A DNA stretch of 64,000 nucleotides from CAWCDJ01 sp963778675. Its GTDB lineage: Bacteria > Acidobacteriota > Terriglobia > Bryobacterales > Bryobacteraceae. The stretch spans positions 744,001 through 808,000 of the forward strand of contig CAVZVI010000010.1 of the NCBI GenBank assembly GCA_963778675.1, given 5' to 3'. A program made the translations under genes and the position numbers. The notes beneath the pieces are model-generated. The model saw only the letters and a program-made list of their open reading frames with translations. It did not search any database and was not told the origin of the DNA. This document shows positions 54,674-63,081 of the stretch, in pieces. How positions within the stretch are numbered: position 1 is the stretch's first letter; each line of letters begins with the position of its first letter.

Positions 54674-55563
54674 TACCAGCCCCGCGTCTGCATCAGCTCC
54701 GATTCCGGCATCTTCGCAATGTCCAGTCCCGGCATGGCATCGCCCAGCATGCGGCTGGCTTCGAGCAGTTTCTCCGGGTTCCTGTAGTTCTTGGCCGCCT
54801 GCACGATCGCCTTGGCGCGCGACTCCGGATCGCTCGACTTGAAGATGCCGGAGCCGACGAAGACCGCCTCGGCTCCCAGTTGGAGCACCAGCGCCGCATC
54901 GGCCGGAGTGGCGATTCCGCCGGCCGAGAAGTTCGGCACCGGCAGCGTGCCATGCTCGGCCACCCACTCCACCAGCTCGAGCGGAGCCTGCAGATTTTTG
55001 GCCTCGTGCACCAGTTCTTCTTTACCGAGCACCGTGAGCTGCCTCATCTCCTTCACGATGGTGCGGATGTGCCGCACGGCTTCCACGATATTGCCGGAGC
55101 CGGCTTCGCCCTTGGTGCGGATCATGGCCGCGCCCTCGGCGATGCGCCGCAGCGCCTCGCCCAGGTTGCGCGCGCCGCACACGAACGGCACCGCGAAATC
55201 GTTCTTGTCGATATGGTGCTCCTCATCCGCGGGCGTGAGGACTTCGCTCTCGTCGATGTAATCCACCTTGAGGGCTTCCAGGATCCGCGCTTCCATGAAG
55301 TGGCCGATCCGCGCCTTGGCCATCACCGGGATGCTGACGGTCTTCTGAATCTCTTCGATTTTGGAGATGGCCGCCATGCGCGCCACCCCGCCTTCCTTGC
55401 GGATGTCGGCCGGCACGCGCTCGAGAGCCATGACCGCCGAAGCCCCGGCGTCTTCCGCTATCTTGGCCTGCTCGGCGTTGGTGACGTCCATGATGACGCC
55501 GCCTTTCAACATCTCGGCCAGGCCGACCTTCAATCGAAACTGCTCGCTCGAAAACTGAAACAT
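54673..55563 (-). CDS. pdxS: pyridoxal 5'-phosphate synthase lyase subunit
   Basis: 296 residues from ATG 55563, with GGAGGGA upstream. It builds PLP from ribose 5-phosphate, glyceraldehyde 3-phosphate and ammonia. GGVIMDVTNAEQAKIAEDAG, active-site lysines in IPVMAKARIGHF and AAMIRTKGEAGSGN, then PVPNFSAGGIATPADAALVL. Forms the 12+12 complex with PdxT. It starts 11 bases after a MocR-type regulator gene. Confidence 0.97.
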   Translation of the reverse strand: MFQFSSEQFRLKVGLAEMLKGGVIMDVTNAEQAKIAEDAGASAVMALERVPADIRKEGGVARMAAISKIEEIQKTVSIPVMAKARIGHFMEARILEALKVDYIDESEVLTPADEEHHIDKNDFAVPFVCGARNLGEALRRIAEGAAMIRTKGEAGSGNIVEAVRHIRTIVKEMRQLTVLGKEELVHEAKNLQAPLELVEWVAEHGTLPVPNFSAGGIATPADAALVLQLGAEAVFVGSGIFKSSDPESRAKAIVQAAKNYRNPEKLLEASRMLGDAMPGLDIAKMPESELMQTRGW

Positions 55564-55574
55564 GTCATTCCCTC

Positions 55575-57050
55575 CTATACCATCGCGGGCGCCGGTTCGA
55601 AATTGCGTCTGGCGCTTTCGATCTCTTCCGTAATCAACCTTCCCAAAACCTCGAGGCCGCTCCGGATCTGTTCCGGCGCGAGGCCCGCAAAACTCAATCG
55701 CAGCGCGCCCGGGTCCAGGCGCGACACCGCAAAGTAGCGCCCGGGCAGGTAGGCGACGCCCGCCTGCTGCGCGGCCGGCAGAAGCTCTCCGGCATCGAGC
55801 GGCTCGGGCAGCCGCAGCCATATGTTCATTCCGCCGCCGGGAGTGGTCCAGCGGGTACCCGCCGGAAAGTAGCGGCGGCAAGCGTCGAGCGTGGCGGCCA
55901 GCCGTTCCGCGCCGGCCTGCAATACGCGCCGGCGGTGCGCCTCGAGGCGCCCCGACCGGGCGAACTCCAGCAGCACCGCCTGCGAGAGCTGGTCGGTATG
56001 CAGATCGGCCGATTCCTTGGCGTGGCGCAGGCGGTCGAGCAGCGGCTTCGGCCCCAGCACCCAACCCACCCGCAAGCCCGGAAAACTGACCTTCGAGAAG
56101 CTGCGCAGCAGCACCGTGCCGCCGTGCTCGTCGAGTTGTTTGAGCGCCGGCACCGGCTCGCCGGAATAGCGCAGGTCTCCGTAGGGGTCGTTCTCCACCA
56201 CGGGTACCGCGGCCGCACGGGCGGCCTCGATCAGAGCGCGCCGGGCTTCGAGCGGCAAAGTCGCTCCGGTGGGATTCTGAAAGTTCGAGGTGACGACCAG
56301 CAGGCGCGGCCGGTCGCGCTCGAAGACGCGCTCCAGATGCGCGAGGTCGATGCCGTCGGAGCCCACGGGAACACCCGCAAGCTGCGCTCCCGACCCGGCC
56401 AGCAGGTTCTTGAGGCCGGTATAAACGGGGTCTTCCACGGCCACCGTGTCCCCTGGCTTGAGCAGGACGCGGCTTAGGAGGTCGAGCGCCTGCTGGCATC
56501 CATTGGTGATCAGGATGTCGTCGCCGGGATGGGCCAGATGCTGTGCGCGGGCTTCGTCGAGAAGGTGACGACGGAGCGGCTCATAGCCGCTGGGCGAGCC
56601 GAGTTGCAGAATATCGGCGAGATCTTCGCGCTCCAGGACGGCGGCGGCCGCAGCGCGGAAATCATCCAGCGGGAACAGATCGCGGGAGGGACGGGACATC
56701 ACGAAGCTGATCACACCGCGCCCGACCGCGGCTGGCCCAGCGGGCGGATTGTCGCTCCGCTCCAGCAGTCCATTCCAGTCCACGGACCCGCCCGGCCGAG
56801 TCGAGTTGCCGGTCACGAAACTGCCGCGGCCCACCTGCCCGGCGATCAAGCCTTCGGATTCCAGGATTTCGTACGCCGCGGATACCGTGGTCCGGTTTAT
56901 ACCGAGAAGACTCGCCAGTTCGCGCGTTGCCGGCAGACGCTCGCCGCGAGCCAGTTCTCCCGAGCGGATGCGGGCGGCAATCTGTTCAAACAGTTGCCGG
57001 TATAGCGGCACTTCCGAGTCGCTGTGCAAGATTGGCCGGAAGAATTCCAT
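55575..57050 (-). CDS. MocR/PdxR-like GntR-aminotransferase regulator
   Basis: 491 residues from ATG 57050 (MEFFRPILHSDSEVPLYRQL). GntR winged helix in the first 75 residues (LPATRELASLLGINRTTVSA AYEILESEGLIAG), a linker, then a fold-type I aminotransferase domain with the PLP lysine in LLRSFSKVSFPGLRVGW and VENDPYGDLRYSGEP. PdxR proteins of this build activate pdxST when PLP is short. Adjacent pdxS supports that role, but here it lies upstream on the same strand, not divergent. Confidence 0.9.
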   Translation of the reverse strand: MEFFRPILHSDSEVPLYRQLFEQIAARIRSGELARGERLPATRELASLLGINRTTVSAAYEILESEGLIAGQVGRGSFVTGNSTRPGGSVDWNGLLERSDNPPAGPAAVGRGVISFVMSRPSRDLFPLDDFRAAAAAVLEREDLADILQLGSPSGYEPLRRHLLDEARAQHLAHPGDDILITNGCQQALDLLSRVLLKPGDTVAVEDPVYTGLKNLLAGSGAQLAGVPVGSDGIDLAHLERVFERDRPRLLVVTSNFQNPTGATLPLEARRALIEAARAAAVPVVENDPYGDLRYSGEPVPALKQLDEHGGTVLLRSFSKVSFPGLRVGWVLGPKPLLDRLRHAKESADLHTDQLSQAVLLEFARSGRLEAHRRRVLQAGAERLAATLDACRRYFPAGTRWTTPGGGMNIWLRLPEPLDAGELLPAAQQAGVAYLPGRYFAVSRLDPGALRLSFAGLAPEQIRSGLEVLGRLITEEIESARRNFEPAPAMV

Positions 57051-57089
57051 CCAGCCATACCATACCACATTGGATGGCCCCGGCCAAGA

Positions 57090-58292
57090 TCACTTCACGA
57101 CGACTGAATAATCCCCGGAAGAATTCACCTGCGACCACACCTGAAAATAGTAGGTCTGGTCCGCCGTAACATTCATGATTTGCTGGAGGCTGGCGCCCGG
57201 CGTTCGCACGTCGGGGCCGAAACCGAGAGTGCTCTTGTCCGGACCGAACATCGACAGCGCGGGTATCAGGGTTGCGGAGCGATTCTGCACATCGATGGTC
57301 ACCGTCCCGGCGCGCGGGCTGCGGAACGAGTAGTAATCGGTGTCATGGCCGTCCATGATGTTGGCGTCCGCGGACTCGCCGACGGTGAGGGGATGGGCGC
57401 TGAAGATGTCGTCGTCCGGCTCGAAGGCATCGTAGGCGCGCGCGGGCCGGGCCCTCAGCGTATAGGCGCCTGAGGTTTCCGGCGGTCCCCAGACCTGGAG
57501 ATACAGCGTACTCGAAGGGGCAGGCGAGAGGTACACGGTGAGGGGCGCCCCCGCGGGTTGCGGCGGTTTGCCCCAGCCGGTCAAACGCTGATCCCCGTCG
57601 TAGACGCGCAGGCCGATCGAAAGCGTTGCGGAATGGTTGGTGATTTCGACCGCCAGGATGTCGCGGGGCGGGGGCGGCGCATCGATGCGGAAGGTGTCGC
57701 TATCGCCGGTGCCGGCTGTAATTTCCCCATCCACGGGCGAATCGGGCGCGATGAGGTTTGCCAGCATGGGGCTGTTGTTCGGCTCGATTTCGCGGGTTAC
57801 CGGAGCGGATGAATCGGAGATGAACCCCCGCAGCCGCTGCAGGTTCGCGCGCACCGGGCCATAGGACGCGTCGCGGCCCAGCGCCTGGCGGAACGCGTAC
57901 ACTGCGCGGGCCCGGTCGTTGAGTTCGGCGTACAACACGCCGAGGTCGTTGTACACGACCGGAACGGGTGCGACTTTCGCGACCTGCTCGAGGAGCGCGG
58001 CGGCGCCCGCATTATCGCGGTGAAGCATGCGGACGGTAGCCTGCTGGAAGTCTGTTTCCGCGGCGGATGATTCGAGCGGTTTGCCCTGCAGCCGGGCGTA
58101 CTCCCGCGCGAGGTCGCCGGGATCCATCAGGTAGCCTTCGATGGGCTGCGCCTGTCCGGAATCGCGGGGGCGAAAGAGGAAGGACGCGCCGCCTACCGCC
58201 ACGGCCAGCGCCACCAGGCCGAGCCACCAGAACCGGCTGAGCAGGGATGGACGATTTCTGCCGCGGCGGGTTATGGGGGTCGGGTTCGACAT
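57090..58292 (-). CDS. membrane-anchored TPR protein with two PPC-like domains
   Basis: 400 residues from ATG 58292. The basic N-terminus is followed by one TM (LLSRFWWLGLVALAVAVGGA SFLF). Residues about 60-150 hold TPR-like helices (LLEQVAKVAPVPVVYNDLGV LYAELNDRARAVYAFRQAL). Two pre-peptidase C-terminal-like beta domains follow, each opening with EPNNS or EPDDD and containing GDSDTFRID or GHDTDYYSFRS. PPC domains usually sit on secreted hydrolases; here no enzyme is attached. Likely a periplasmic binding or scaffold protein. Confidence 0.8.
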   Translation of the reverse strand: MSNPTPITRRGRNRPSLLSRFWWLGLVALAVAVGGASFLFRPRDSGQAQPIEGYLMDPGDLAREYARLQGKPLESSAAETDFQQATVRMLHRDNAGAAALLEQVAKVAPVPVVYNDLGVLYAELNDRARAVYAFRQALGRDASYGPVRANLQRLRGFISDSSAPVTREIEPNNSPMLANLIAPDSPVDGEITAGTGDSDTFRIDAPPPPRDILAVEITNHSATLSIGLRVYDGDQRLTGWGKPPQPAGAPLTVYLSPAPSSTLYLQVWGPPETSGAYTLRARPARAYDAFEPDDDIFSAHPLTVGESADANIMDGHDTDYYSFRSPRAGTVTIDVQNRSATLIPALSMFGPDKSTLGFGPDVRTPGASLQQIMNVTADQTYYFQVWSQVNSSGDYSVVVK

Positions 58293-58379
58293 CGGGCTCT
58301 CTCGGGCCGCGCGACGGGCGCGGGTCACATTTGCTCAAAGTGCTAAGATTTCAATTCTAGCCCGTTACCGGGGATCGAC

Positions 58380-59483
58380 ATGAGAGCCTTTAGGCTGGTT
58401 GCCATTGCTTGCGGTCTGGCGATTCTCGCTTTGCCGGCCCAGAAGAAGAACAAGGAAGAAGAAACCCAGACGCTGGAGTTGCCGAAGGAGCTTCCGAGCG
58501 AGATCCAGGGCGAGACCGCGCGGCTGGCCTTCGAGGTCACTCCGCTTTCCGCCAAGGGGCTTCTTTCGCGGCAGGTCAAGGACGCGCTGAAGGTCCTCAT
58601 GCACCAGAGCCGCGGCGGGACGGTGCTCAAGATCCGCGCCTTTGTAGCGGGCTCGGGCGACCTGCGGCGCGTGCGCGACCTGGTCAGCGAAATCTTTACG
58701 GACCGCCACCAGCCCCTGCCGGTGCTCAGCCTGATTCGAGCCGGCGCTCTTCCCATGGAAGGCGCGCAACTGGTGATGGAAGGCATCGTGGCGGCCAAGA
58801 AGCCGGCGAACCCGAACGGCCTCGCTTTCATCTCGTCGTATCCGGCGATCTCGGATAACCCGCTCGATCCGGTGACGCCGCTCACCGCAAAGACCCTGGC
58901 CTCGCTCCGCCAGGCGGTGAAGGCGGCGGGCGCCGAAGCGTCCGACGTGCTGCGCGTGACCTGTTTCCTCAGCTCGCTGGACCATTTCGACGCCACCCGC
59001 GGGCTGGTGCAGGCGGAGTATCCGCGGGCCGCGCTGAACTATGTTCAGACGCAGCGCGCGCCGGCGCAGGCCGTGGCCGCCTGCGAGGCCGTGGCACGCC
59101 TGCGGGCGCCGGGCGGTCCCCGCCTTCGGTTCATCGATCCGCCGGGATTGCCGCACGAGCCGGGAATGTCCGGAATCGCCTTGGTGGCTGCTCCGCACGT
59201 AGTGCTTACGGGCACCCAGGTCTCGTTCGGCTACCAGGAAAGGGACGCGCGGCTGGCATTCGAACGACTCGCCAAGTCGGTCGAAACCGCCGGCGCGTCG
59301 GTGAAGGATGTGGCGTTCGCGCACTACTACCCGCTCTCCGGCGGGATCGCGGCGCAGGTGCGGAAAATCCGCGGAGAGTTTTTCGATGCGGAGCATCCGC
59401 CGGCGGGCACGCTGCTCACCTTCGAGGGGCTGCCTTCGATGGACGCCGGATTTGCGGTGGACGTGGTGGCGGCGAAAGATTAG
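58380..59483 (+). CDS. secreted Rid (YjgF/UK114)-family tandem protein
   Basis: 367 residues. Signal peptide MRAFRLVAIACGLAILALPA, then a charged stretch KKNKEEETQ. At least two Rid-like modules can be seen: about 130-235 (NGLAFISSYPAISDNPLDPV TPLTAKTL, ASDVLRVTCFLSSLDHFDAT) and about 255-365 (HVVLTGTQVSFGYQERDARL, GASVKDVAFAHYYPLSGG). RidA hydrolyses reactive imines in the cytoplasm as a trimer; a secreted fused version is unusual. The canonical RidA arginine is not clearly placed, so enzyme activity is doubtful. Confidence 0.75.
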   Translation: MRAFRLVAIACGLAILALPAQKKNKEEETQTLELPKELPSEIQGETARLAFEVTPLSAKGLLSRQVKDALKVLMHQSRGGTVLKIRAFVAGSGDLRRVRDLVSEIFTDRHQPLPVLSLIRAGALPMEGAQLVMEGIVAAKKPANPNGLAFISSYPAISDNPLDPVTPLTAKTLASLRQAVKAAGAEASDVLRVTCFLSSLDHFDATRGLVQAEYPRAALNYVQTQRAPAQAVAACEAVARLRAPGGPRLRFIDPPGLPHEPGMSGIALVAAPHVVLTGTQVSFGYQERDARLAFERLAKSVETAGASVKDVAFAHYYPLSGGIAAQVRKIRGEFFDAEHPPAGTLLTFEGLPSMDAGFAVDVVAAKD

Positions 59484-59510
59484 AGCCGCTCCCTTACCGG
59501 TCGCGGCTCT
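59483..59510. repeat. palindromic intergenic repeat, copy A
   Basis: AGAGCCGC and GCGGCTCT arms around CCGCTCCCTTACCGGTCGCG-type core, between the convergent Rid and rplI genes. A closely similar element lies at 62107-62130. Probable dispersed REP-like element. Confidence 0.55.
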
Positions 59511-59522
59511 CTAGTGAACGTT

Positions 59523-59969
59523 CTACTCTTCTTTGACGACAACCACGGTGACTTCGACGGTGACGTCTTTGTGCAGCCGGACCGGAACTTTGTACTCGCC
59601 GAGCTGTTTGATGGGCTCGTCGAGGTGAATCTTCCGGCGGTCGATGGTGAAGTTCTGTCCGGCCAGGGCGTCGGCCACATCCTTGGCCGTCACCGAGCCG
59701 AACAACTGGTCGTTCTCGCCGGCCTTCTGCGCGATCGTCACACTCACGCCGGTGAGCAGCTTCGAAAGATCCTCAGCCTCGCCCTTCAGCTTGGCTTCCT
59801 TGCGCAGGTGCGCCTGGCGCTCCTGTTCGACGATCTTCTTGTTGGAATCGGTGGCCGCGACGGCGAGCCGCTTGGGCAGCAGGAAATTGCGGGCATATCC
59901 GGCGGCGACCTTCACAACCTCGCCGCGGCTGCCCAGTTTGTCGATGTCTTCTCTGAGAATGACTTCCAT
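59523..59969 (-). CDS. rplI: 50S ribosomal protein L9
   Basis: 148 residues: MEVILREDIDKLGSRGEVVK VAAGYARNFLLPKRLAV is the L9 N-terminal domain, followed by the long connecting helix and C-terminal domain (LFGSVTAKDVADALAG, IDRRKIHLDEPIKQLGEYKV). It ends VTVVVVKEE. Last gene of the rpsF-rpsR-rplI set, with 18 bases after rpsR. Confidence 0.97.
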   Translation of the reverse strand: MEVILREDIDKLGSRGEVVKVAAGYARNFLLPKRLAVAATDSNKKIVEQERQAHLRKEAKLKGEAEDLSKLLTGVSVTIAQKAGENDQLFGSVTAKDVADALAGQNFTIDRRKIHLDEPIKQLGEYKVPVRLHKDVTVEVTVVVVKEE

Positions 59970-59987
59970 TTCAGATTCCTCCTGGCC

Positions 59988-60287
59988 CTAGAACGATGCC
60001 GCGAACGGCAGCAGCGCGATGTTGCGCGCCTTTTTGATGGCGTCCGTCAGACGGCGCTGGTGCGGCGCGCACACGCCGGAAATGCGGCGCGGGATGATCT
60101 TGCCCCGTTCCGCGACAAAGGCGTGAAGGAGCTTCACGTCCTTGTAGTTGATGTCATCGATCTTCTCGACGCAGAAACGGCACACTTTCTTGCGCCGGAA
60201 GTACTGCTTCTTCTGCGTGACGACGGCCTTGTCGCCGCCGGTGGGCCGCTGCGCGGCGCTGCCTGGTCTTCCTTTCGATTCCGCCAT
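59988..60287 (-). CDS. rpsR: 30S ribosomal protein S18
   Basis: 99 residues with a Gly/Lys-rich N-terminal extension, then YFRRKKVCRFCVEKIDDINY KD and ISGVCAPHQRRLTDAIKKAR NIALLPF. The C-x2-C plus later C-x2-H pattern indicates the zinc-binding (C+) form. Three bases after rpsF. Confidence 0.97.
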   Translation of the reverse strand: MAESKGRPGSAAQRPTGGDKAVVTQKKQYFRRKKVCRFCVEKIDDINYKDVKLLHAFVAERGKIIPRRISGVCAPHQRRLTDAIKKARNIALLPFAASF

Positions 60288-60290
60288 GAG

Positions 60291-60746
60291 TTATCCCTCC
60301 TTCGGCAGGCCCGGCATGGCCGGCGCCGGTTCCGTAGTCTGCTGTGCCGGCACGGGCTGGGCTGGCGCCAGTCCGGGAGCCGGCGCCGCCGGTGCGGCCG
60401 CGGCGCGGCGCGCAGCCCGCTTGTCGCGAACCTTTTTCCGCTTCTCCAGGCGCTTCAGCGTCTCGTCGATCCGCACGGTCAGAAACTTCAGGACGATATC
60501 GGAAACGCGCAGGCGGCGTTCCAACTCCTTGACAATCTCGGGGCCGCCGGTGAACTGAAACAGCACGTAGGAGCCTTCCCGGTACTTATCGACCCGGTAG
60601 GCCAGCCTGCGCTTGCCCCACTTCTCGACCTTGTCCACCGTGGCGCCGACGCCGGTCAACTGCGTCCGCAACTGCTCGACGTATTGATCGACCTCTTCTT
60701 CCGGCGCATCCGGTTTTACTATGAACAGCTCTTCGTAAATCCTCAT
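60291..60746 (-). CDS. rpsF: 30S ribosomal protein S6
   Basis: 151 residues. S6 fold in the first 100: MRIYEELFIVKPDAPEEEVD, WGKRRLAYRVDKYREGSYVL FQF, VLKFLTVRIDE. A C-terminal Ala/Pro-rich extension of about 45 residues (RAARRAAAAPAAPAPGLAPA) exceeds the usual length. The start overlaps the pth stop (ATGA). Confidence 0.96.
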   Translation of the reverse strand: MRIYEELFIVKPDAPEEEVDQYVEQLRTQLTGVGATVDKVEKWGKRRLAYRVDKYREGSYVLFQFTGGPEIVKELERRLRVSDIVLKFLTVRIDETLKRLEKRKKVRDKRAARRAAAAPAAPAPGLAPAQPVPAQQTTEPAPAMPGLPKEG

Positions 60747-61333
60747 GCTTCCTCTGTGTTTAAGCCTGGGGCGCGACGATTGAATTTCGTCATGGCCTTT
60801 TCGACGCCTTCGGCAATTATGGAGCGAACCGCGCCGGCCGTGTAGTCGACGAATTCCTCCAATTCCTTCCTTTGCGAGCGCTTGAACGGCGCCAGCACAA
60901 ATTCGGCGCCATCCCGTATGGGATGGCCCGGGTGAATTCCCATTCGCACTCGCACGAACTCATCGGTCCGCAGGCTGGAAATCAGCGACTTCATACCGTT
61001 ATGTCCGGCCGCCGAGCCCTTCGGCTTGATCTTCAGCGCCAGCCAGGGCAGATCCAGTTCGTCGTAAACCGCCACCAGGCGGGACAATTCGATCGAGTGC
61101 TTCTCCATCAGCGGCGCGAGCGAAGTGCCGCTGAGGTTCATATACGTTTGCGGTTTGGCCAGCATCACCGGATGCCCGTCGATTTCGCCCATGCCGACGA
61201 GCGCCTTGGAATCCTTCCGCGTGATGCGGATGCCGTGCCGCTCGGCCAGCCGGTCCAAAGTAAGGAAGCCCAAATTATGCGGCGTGAGCGCATACTCCTC
61301 GCCCGGGTTCCCCAGACCGGCGACCAGGAACAT
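60743..61333 (-). CDS. pth: peptidyl-tRNA hydrolase
   Basis: 196 residues. It frees tRNA from stalled peptidyl-tRNA. Catalytic His in YALTPHNLGFLTLDRLAE, Asp in YDELDLPWLALKIKPKGSAA GHNGMKS, and the FVRVRMGIHPGHP segment. It begins six bases after rplY and is coupled to rpsF. Confidence 0.97.
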   Translation of the reverse strand: MFLVAGLGNPGEEYALTPHNLGFLTLDRLAERHGIRITRKDSKALVGMGEIDGHPVMLAKPQTYMNLSGTSLAPLMEKHSIELSRLVAVYDELDLPWLALKIKPKGSAAGHNGMKSLISSLRTDEFVRVRMGIHPGHPIRDGAEFVLAPFKRSQRKELEEFVDYTAGAVRSIIAEGVEKAMTKFNRRAPGLNTEEA

Positions 61334-61339
61334 GACCGG

Positions 61340-62029
61340 TTACTTCTTCTTGCCCTTTTCCTCGGCCGCGGCTTCTTCTTCCTTCTTGCCCTTCTTGACT
61401 ACTTCGGGCTCTGCACCGGCGACGGCGGTGGGCGCGACCTCGGCTGCCGGGGTGGGCTCCGCTTCAGCGCGCAGCGCGACCACGTGCGCGACCACGGTAT
61501 CGGGCGCGCTCAGCAGTTTCATGGAGCCGGAGACACCGACGTCGCTGGCGCGCCGGCTCTGGCCGATCAGCAACTCCGACACGTCGATCGTGAAGGATTC
61601 GGGGATGTCGTCCGGGAGGCACTCGATTTCGATCGAACGGGTGATGACTTCGAGCAGGCCGCCCTGTACCTTGACGCCCCTCGCCTCGCCGGCAGTGTGC
61701 ACCGGAACCGTGACCCGGATGCGCTTGGTGAGGTCGATGCGCTTCATGTCGGCGTGCAGCAGGGTGCCCTTAACGGGATCGACCTGCTGGTCCACCAGCA
61801 TGACCGGCGTGGTTTCCCCGCCCGCGATGGCCAGATTGAAAATCGTGTTGTAGCCGGTATCGCTGCGGACAATCTTGAGGATGGATCGCGGATCGACCGC
61901 GACGCTGACGGGCTCTTGAAACGATCCGTAGACCACGGCCGGAATCTGTCCGGCGCGGCGCGTACGGCGCGCCTCGTTCTTACCGCGCGAGGCACGCACC
62001 TCGGCGGTGACGGTAATATCTTTTCTCAC
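61340..62029 (-). CDS. rplY: 50S ribosomal protein L25/general stress protein Ctc
   Basis: 229 residues, the long two-domain CTC form. N-terminal 5S rRNA-binding domain: VTAEVRASRGKNEARRTRRA GQIPAVVYG; then the TL5 C-terminal domain (VPVHTAGEARGVKVQGGLLE, IEVECLPDD-like IEIECLPDDIPESFTIDVSE). The C-terminal tail is Glu/Lys/Ala-rich (KKGKKEEEAAAEEKGKKK). Usual neighbour of pth and prs. Confidence 0.95.
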   Translation of the reverse strand: MRKDITVTAEVRASRGKNEARRTRRAGQIPAVVYGSFQEPVSVAVDPRSILKIVRSDTGYNTIFNLAIAGGETTPVMLVDQQVDPVKGTLLHADMKRIDLTKRIRVTVPVHTAGEARGVKVQGGLLEVITRSIEIECLPDDIPESFTIDVSELLIGQSRRASDVGVSGSMKLLSAPDTVVAHVVALRAEAEPTPAAEVAPTAVAGAEPEVVKKGKKEEEAAAEEKGKKK

Positions 62030-62106
62030 TTCATTCTCCTGTCGGGTTCGAAGTCCGGTTCACCTTGCGGCTGACGTGGGTTCGAGAGCCCGTTTCAATT
62101 CTCTGT

Positions 62107-62130
62107 CCGCTCCCTTGCGGTTGCGGCTCT
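62107..62130. repeat. palindromic intergenic repeat, copy B
   Basis: CCGCTCCCTT, then GCGG-TTGCGGCTCT: matches copy A at 59486-59510 except around the centre, where it differs by a few bases and one deletion. It lies in the 107-base gap between rplY and prs. Confidence 0.55.
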
Positions 62131-62136
62131 GTGACT

Positions 62137-63081
62137 TCAAACAAACAAAACGCTGACCGAAGTCTCCTCGTGTATCGACCGTATGGCCTCCGCCAGCAAC
62201 TTGGCGACCGATAACGATTTGATCCGGTTCGACTGCTTCGCCGCTTGCGAGAGCGGAATCGAATTCGTAAAAACCACTTCCGTCAACTCCGATTCCTCGA
62301 TCCGCTCGACCGCCGGACCTGAGAGCACCGCATGGGTCGCACAGCCCCTGACGCTGGCCGCACCCTTCGCGCGCAGCGCCTCGGCGCCTTTTACCAGTGT
62401 ACCCGCCGTGTCGATGAGATCATCGACCAGCAGGCAGTTGCGCCCCGCCACCTCGCCGACCACGTTCATCACCTCGGCGACATTGGCTTCCTCCCGCCGC
62501 TTATCGATGATGGCCAGCGGCGAGTTCAACCGTTTCGCGAACGCCCGCGCCCGTTCCACGCCGCCCGCATCCGGCGATACCACCGTGAGATCCGGAATGT
62601 TGACCGTTTTGAAATACTCGATCAGTACCGGAGTGGCGAACAGGTGGTCCACCGGAATATCGAAAAATCCCTGGATCTGCGCCGCATGCAAATCAAGCGT
62701 CAGACACCGGTCCGCGCCGGCCGTTTCCAGCAGCGCGGCCACCAGCCTGGCGGAGATGGGAACACGGGGTTTATCCTTCCGGTCCTGGCGGGCGTATCCA
62801 TAATAGGGTAACACTGCGGTGATGCGTTCCGCTGAGGCGCGCTTCAGTGCGTCCATCATCAGCAGCAGTTCCATCAGGTTGCGGTCAACTGGCGTGCAGG
62901 TGGGCTGAATAATGAAGACGTCGGCGCCGCGCACGTTTTCCTTGATCTGAAGGTAGATCTCACCGTCCGAGAACTGCCGTACCATCAGCGCGGCCAGATC
63001 CATCCCCAAGGCTTCGACGATTTCGCGGGCCAGCGAGGGGTTGGCGTTGCCGGCGAAAATCTTGACTCGGTCGCGGTTCAT
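62137..63081 (-). CDS. prs: ribose-phosphate pyrophosphokinase
   Basis: 314 residues from ATG 63081 (MNRDRVKIFAGNANPSLARE), which overlaps the ispE stop (ATGA). ATG 63108 is possible but gives an atypical start. It makes PRPP from ribose 5-phosphate and ATP. ATP loop YYGYARQDRKDKPRVPISA, catalytic LTLDLHAAQIQGFF, PRPP loop NCLLVDDLIDTAGTLVKGA. The PRPP-ispE-rplY order is common in bacteria. Confidence 0.97.
   Translation of the reverse strand: MNRDRVKIFAGNANPSLAREIVEALGMDLAALMVRQFSDGEIYLQIKENVRGADVFIIQPTCTPVDRNLMELLLMMDALKRASAERITAVLPYYGYARQDRKDKPRVPISARLVAALLETAGADRCLTLDLHAAQIQGFFDIPVDHLFATPVLIEYFKTVNIPDLTVVSPDAGGVERARAFAKRLNSPLAIIDKRREEANVAEVMNVVGEVAGRNCLLVDDLIDTAGTLVKGAEALRAKGAASVRGCATHAVLSGPAVERIEESELTEVVFTNSIPLSQAAKQSNRIKSLSVAKLLAEAIRSIHEETSVSVLFV

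Noticed and set aside
62041..62100. Possible tRNA near GGGTTCGA motifs between rplY and prs
   Set aside because: The T-loop-like sequences are not flanked by complementary 5-bp stems, and no acceptor or anticodon arm can be folded.
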